Part shown: one piece after another, positions 61,501-64,000 of the stretch | Numbering within the stretch: position 1 is the stretch's first letter | How the letters are laid out: each line of letters opens with the position of its first letter | Assembly: GCF_001424705.1 (NCBI RefSeq) | Contig: NZ_LMRA01000001.1 | Span: forward strand, 213,608 to 277,607 | DNA length: 64,000 nt | Direction of reading: 5' to 3' | DNA from: Methylobacterium sp. Leaf465 | GTDB lineage: Bacteria; Pseudomonadota; Alphaproteobacteria; Rhizobiales; Beijerinckiaceae | Notes under the pieces: model-generated | The model's database searches: none | Told to the model about the DNA's origin: nothing | Seen by the model: only the letters and a program-made list of their open reading frames with translations | Program-made: the position numbers and the translations under genes

Positions 61501-61683
61501 GGCGCGCTTTTGCGGGGTCGGGGCCTCACTGGCAAGCGGCCGGGGCCGCGCGCCCCGCACCGGCCTGTGCGGTTGGCGCGGACCTCGCATCCACGCCTAT
61601 CGGCAGGCGAGCAGTACGGGACAGCTTGACCCAGGAATTGCACGGCGTATCGATCAGGTTCGATCATCGAGGGGGCAGGACGC

Positions 61684-62376
61684 GTGACCACAGGACGGCT
61701 GACGACCATCCCGTTCTTCAAGGAGCCGGGAATCGAGCTGTCCGTCTACGAGACGCGCTGCCACTGGCGCCGCTTCGACGAGAACGAGGTTCTGGTCGAT
61801 TACGACGACGTCTCCACCGACGTCTATTTCCTGGCCTCCGGCGAAGTGCGCATCCTCAACCGCTCGCAATCGGGCAAGGAAGTGATTCTCGGCGAGATGC
61901 GCGGCGGCGCCTTCTTCGGCGAGCTGGCCGCGCTGGACGGCATCGGCCGCTCGGCCAACGTCACGGCCCTGACCCGCGGCGAGGTCTGCGTGGTGCCCGC
62001 CCCCGTGTTCCGGCAGATCATCTTCGCCTCCGAGGCGATCGCCGACCGGCTGTTCCGCCTGTTGGCCAAGCGCGTGCGTGAGCTGAACACCCGCCTGATG
62101 GAGCACGCGCTCCTCGACCTGCGCCACCGGCTCTATGCCGAGCTGCTGCGCCTGTCGGTGCCCCGCGCCGGCGGCGACGGCGAGCGGGTGGTCACGCCGC
62201 CGCCCTACCACCATGTGCTCGCCGCCCGCATCGGCTGCCGCCGCGAGCAGGTGACGCGGGAATTCACCGTGATGGCGGCCGACGGCCTGATCGACCGGAC
62301 GCGCGGCGCCCTGGTGATCCGCCGGCCCGACCTCCTGGAGGCCCGCGTCGCCGAAGCGCTGCGCGAGGACGGCTGA
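61684..62376 (+). CDS. Crp/Fnr family transcriptional regulator, 230 aa
   Basis: The start is GTG 61684, after GGGGGCAGGAC. The cNMP-binding-like domain occupies about residues 15-125 (ENEVLVDYDDVSTDVYFLAS, GEVRILNRSQSGKEVILGEM, GGAFFGELAALDGIGRSANV, ALTRGEVCVVPAPVF). The dimer helix and winged helix follow; HVLAARIGCRREQVTREFTV is the recognition helix and DGLIDRTRGALVIRR the wing. There are no N-terminal Cys for an iron-sulfur cluster, so it is likely cAMP-type or ligand-free, not Fnr. Nearby PotA-type genes may be a target. Confidence 0.9.
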   Translation: MTTGRLTTIPFFKEPGIELSVYETRCHWRRFDENEVLVDYDDVSTDVYFLASGEVRILNRSQSGKEVILGEMRGGAFFGELAALDGIGRSANVTALTRGEVCVVPAPVFRQIIFASEAIADRLFRLLAKRVRELNTRLMEHALLDLRHRLYAELLRLSVPRAGGDGERVVTPPPYHHVLAARIGCRREQVTREFTVMAADGLIDRTRGALVIRRPDLLEARVAEALREDG

Positions 62377-62392
62377 GGGTCCGGCACCCGCG

Positions 62393-63475
62393 ATGGCGTC
62401 GACGCGCGCGCCCGGTCCCGCCGGCCTGCTGACCTGTGCCGGCCTCGGCAAGCGCTTCGGCGCGCACGCGGCGGTGGCCGACCTCGACCTCACCCTGCAG
62501 CCCGGCGAGTTCGTCTGCCTGCTCGGTCCCTCCGGTTGCGGCAAGAGCACGCTTTTGCGCCTCATCGCCGGCTTCGAGACCCCGACCTCGGGCACGATCC
62601 GCCTCGGGGACACCGACATCACGGCCGACCCGCCGCATCGCCGGCCGGTCAACATGATGTTTCAGTCCTACGCCCTGTTCCCGCACATGAGCGTGGCCGC
62701 CAACATCGCCTACGGCCTCACCGGCCTCGCGCGCGCGGCGCGTCAGGCGCGGGTGGACGAGCTCCTGCGCCTCGTGCGTCTCGACGGGTTCGGCCCGCGC
62801 AGGCCCGACACCCTGTCCGGCGGGCAGCGGCAACGGGTGGCGCTGGCCCGCGCCCTGGCGCGCGCGCCGAAGGTGCTGCTCCTCGACGAGCCGCTGGGCG
62901 CCCTCGACCGCGCCCTGCGGGAGGAGACGCAAGGGGAGCTGCGCGCCCTGCAGCGGCGCCTCGGCACGAGCTTCCTCGTGGTCACCCACGATCCCGGCGA
63001 GGCCCTGGCGCTGGCCGACCGCATCGGCGTGATGGAAGGCGGCCGCCTCGCGCAGATCGGCGACGGGGCGAGCCTGTACGAGCGCCCGGCCAACCGCTTC
63101 GTCGCCGGGCTCCTGGGCGACGTGAACCTGATCCCGGGCCGGGTGCCGGATCGCGACCCCGGCGGCCTGTCCACCCTCGACACCGCGCTCGGGCCAATGC
63201 GCGCCCGCGGCGCAGCCGACGGGGAAGGCGTCATCGCCCTGCGGCCCGAACGGATCGCGCTGGCCCGCACCCCGTCCGGGGACGGACGGGCCCTGCCCGG
63301 GCAGGTGGTCGAGACGACCTATCTCGGCGACCGCATCCGGCTCCGGGTCCGCATGGCCGACGGATCGCTCTGGCGGGTGAGCGCGCCCACGGGCGCCGAC
63401 GCGCCCGGCGTGGGAGAGACCGTCCACCTGTCCTATCCGCCCGAGCGGGCCTGGCTGATGCCGGCGGCGGGGTGA
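62393..63475 (+). CDS. Polyamine-type ABC transporter ATPase (PotA/PotG), 360 aa
   Basis: Walker A LLGPSGCGKSTLLRLIAGFE, Q-loop MMFQSYALFPHMSV, signature DTLSGGQRQRVALARALAR, Walker B VLLLDEPLGALDRALREE, and the H-loop LVVTHDPGEALALADRIGVM. The C-terminal TOBE domain (about residues 255-355) carries LRPERIALARTPSGDGRALP and VVETTYLGDRIRLRVRMADG. It sits 16 bases after the regulator and is directly followed by a permease. Such ATPases energise import of putrescine or spermidine, or of related solutes. Confidence 0.9.
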   Translation: MASTRAPGPAGLLTCAGLGKRFGAHAAVADLDLTLQPGEFVCLLGPSGCGKSTLLRLIAGFETPTSGTIRLGDTDITADPPHRRPVNMMFQSYALFPHMSVAANIAYGLTGLARAARQARVDELLRLVRLDGFGPRRPDTLSGGQRQRVALARALARAPKVLLLDEPLGALDRALREETQGELRALQRRLGTSFLVVTHDPGEALALADRIGVMEGGRLAQIGDGASLYERPANRFVAGLLGDVNLIPGRVPDRDPGGLSTLDTALGPMRARGAADGEGVIALRPERIALARTPSGDGRALPGQVVETTYLGDRIRLRVRMADGSLWRVSAPTGADAPGVGETVHLSYPPERAWLMPAAG

Positions 63476-63477
63476 GC

Positions 63478-64000
63478 ATGAAGCGCTGGCTCCCGGTCCT
63501 GCCCGCCCTGTGGCTCGCCGCCTTCGTGCTGCTGCCGGTGATCCTGACCCTGAAGATCAGCCTCTCGACGCCGGCCACCGCGCAGCCGCCCTACCTGCCG
63601 GTGCTCGACTGGAGCGCGGGGTTCGAGGGTTGGGGCAGCTTCCTCGAGGCCCTCGACTTCGCCAACTTCGAAACGCTGGCGGGCGACGCCCTCTACCGCG
63701 ACGCCGCCCTGTCCTCCGTGACGCTCGCGGCCGTCGCCACCGCGATTCTCGCCCTGATCGGCACCCCGATCGCCCACGCCATGGCCCGCGCCCCGGAGCG
63801 CCGTCAGCCGCTCCTCGTGGCGCTCCTCATCGTGCCGTTCTGGACGAGCTTCCTCATCCGCATCTATGCCTGGATCGCGATCTTGAAGCCCGAGGGGCTG
63901 CTCAACGCCGGCCTGATGCGGCTCGGGCTGATCGCGCAGCCCCTGGAGATCCTGAACACCCAAGGGGCGGTGCTGATCGGGCTCACCTACGCCTACCTGC
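63478..64000 (+). CDS. Polyamine-type ABC permease (PotB/PotH), N-terminal part
   Basis: The gene runs off the window at residue 174. ATG 63478 starts MKRWLPVLPALWLAAFVLLP; a GTG at 63472 overlapping the PotA stop is also possible. A first helix, then KISLSTPATAQPPYLPVLDW (periplasmic), helices SVTLAAVATAILALIGTPIA, LLVALLIVPFWTSFLIRIYA (the family P-F-W-T-S-F-L-x-R motif) and NTQGAVLIGLTYAYL. This is the PotB/PotH pattern. A second permease and a binding protein are expected after 64000. Confidence 0.9.
   Translation, partial: MKRWLPVLPALWLAAFVLLPVILTLKISLSTPATAQPPYLPVLDWSAGFEGWGSFLEALDFANFETLAGDALYRDAALSSVTLAAVATAILALIGTPIAHAMARAPERRQPLLVALLIVPFWTSFLIRIYAWIAILKPEGLLNAGLMRLGLIAQPLEILNTQGAVLIGLTYAYL

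Noticed and set aside
1..64000. CRISPR array, rRNA operon or IS element
   Set aside because: I saw no regularly spaced repeats of CRISPR type, no rRNA sequence and no transposase in any frame.

Overview
The window is GC-rich, densely packed DNA from an alphaproteobacterium, most likely a Methylobacteriaceae relative (Methylobacterium/Methylorubrum). This rests on base composition, on several small proteins of Rhizobiales type (DUF2934, DUF6481, DUF2778) and on gene content (TlyA with an RlmD-like methylase, a TamA/TamB pair, KpsF beside GT61, an extended RluB-type enzyme). The genus is an inference; no rRNA lies in the window.

Region 1 (1-7.5 kb) is an integrated element ending at a tRNA-Glu gene. 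It has the tail of a serine recombinase, a few unknown genes, two large genes resembling internal-virion (DNA-ejection) proteins of podovirus-like prophages, and a lower-GC three-gene operon on the minus strand (a TIGR04255-type protein plus two unknowns) directly beside the 3' end of the tRNA. That operon is the best candidate for an undescribed accessory system here.

Region 2 (7.6-18.7 kb) is chromosomal: RNA methyltransferases (rlmB, tlyA, an RlmD/RumA-type enzyme), a CYTH-CHAD protein, a HAD phosphatase, and many short lineage-specific proteins, several secreted. It includes a tandem pair of secreted paralogues and a peptide-deformylase-like protein lacking two of its three metal ligands.

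Region 3 (18.7-29.2 kb) holds tamB-tamA (outer-membrane assembly), a cold-shock protein with a 550-base upstream gap, a DUF6481 protein, and a ZnuD-like TonB-dependent receptor with a Zur-like box in its promoter region.

Region 4 (29.3-38.6 kb) has a complete three-gene class I cytochrome P450 operon (ferredoxin, reductase, P450) divergent from the receptor, a chemotaxis transducer, a Tat-type multicopper oxidase with a Met-rich insert, a DUF2778 (L,D-transpeptidase-like) protein and an AprI/Inh-type lipoprotein.

Region 5 (38.6-47.7 kb) has a polysaccharide-linked trio (outer-membrane barrel, KpsF/KdsD, GT61), mutL, azoR with a divergent HxlR regulator, a spore-photoproduct-lyase-like radical SAM enzyme, and rsmD.

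Region 6 (47.7-64 kb) has an RluB-type pseudouridine synthase embedded in very long disordered tails, CsbD, tadA, a frameshifted small secreted protein, an MFS transporter, a peptide ABC operon without ATPases in view, an alpha/beta hydrolase, a dispersed palindromic repeat, an ABC-F protein, a Crp/Fnr regulator, and the start of a polyamine-type ABC transporter that runs off the window.
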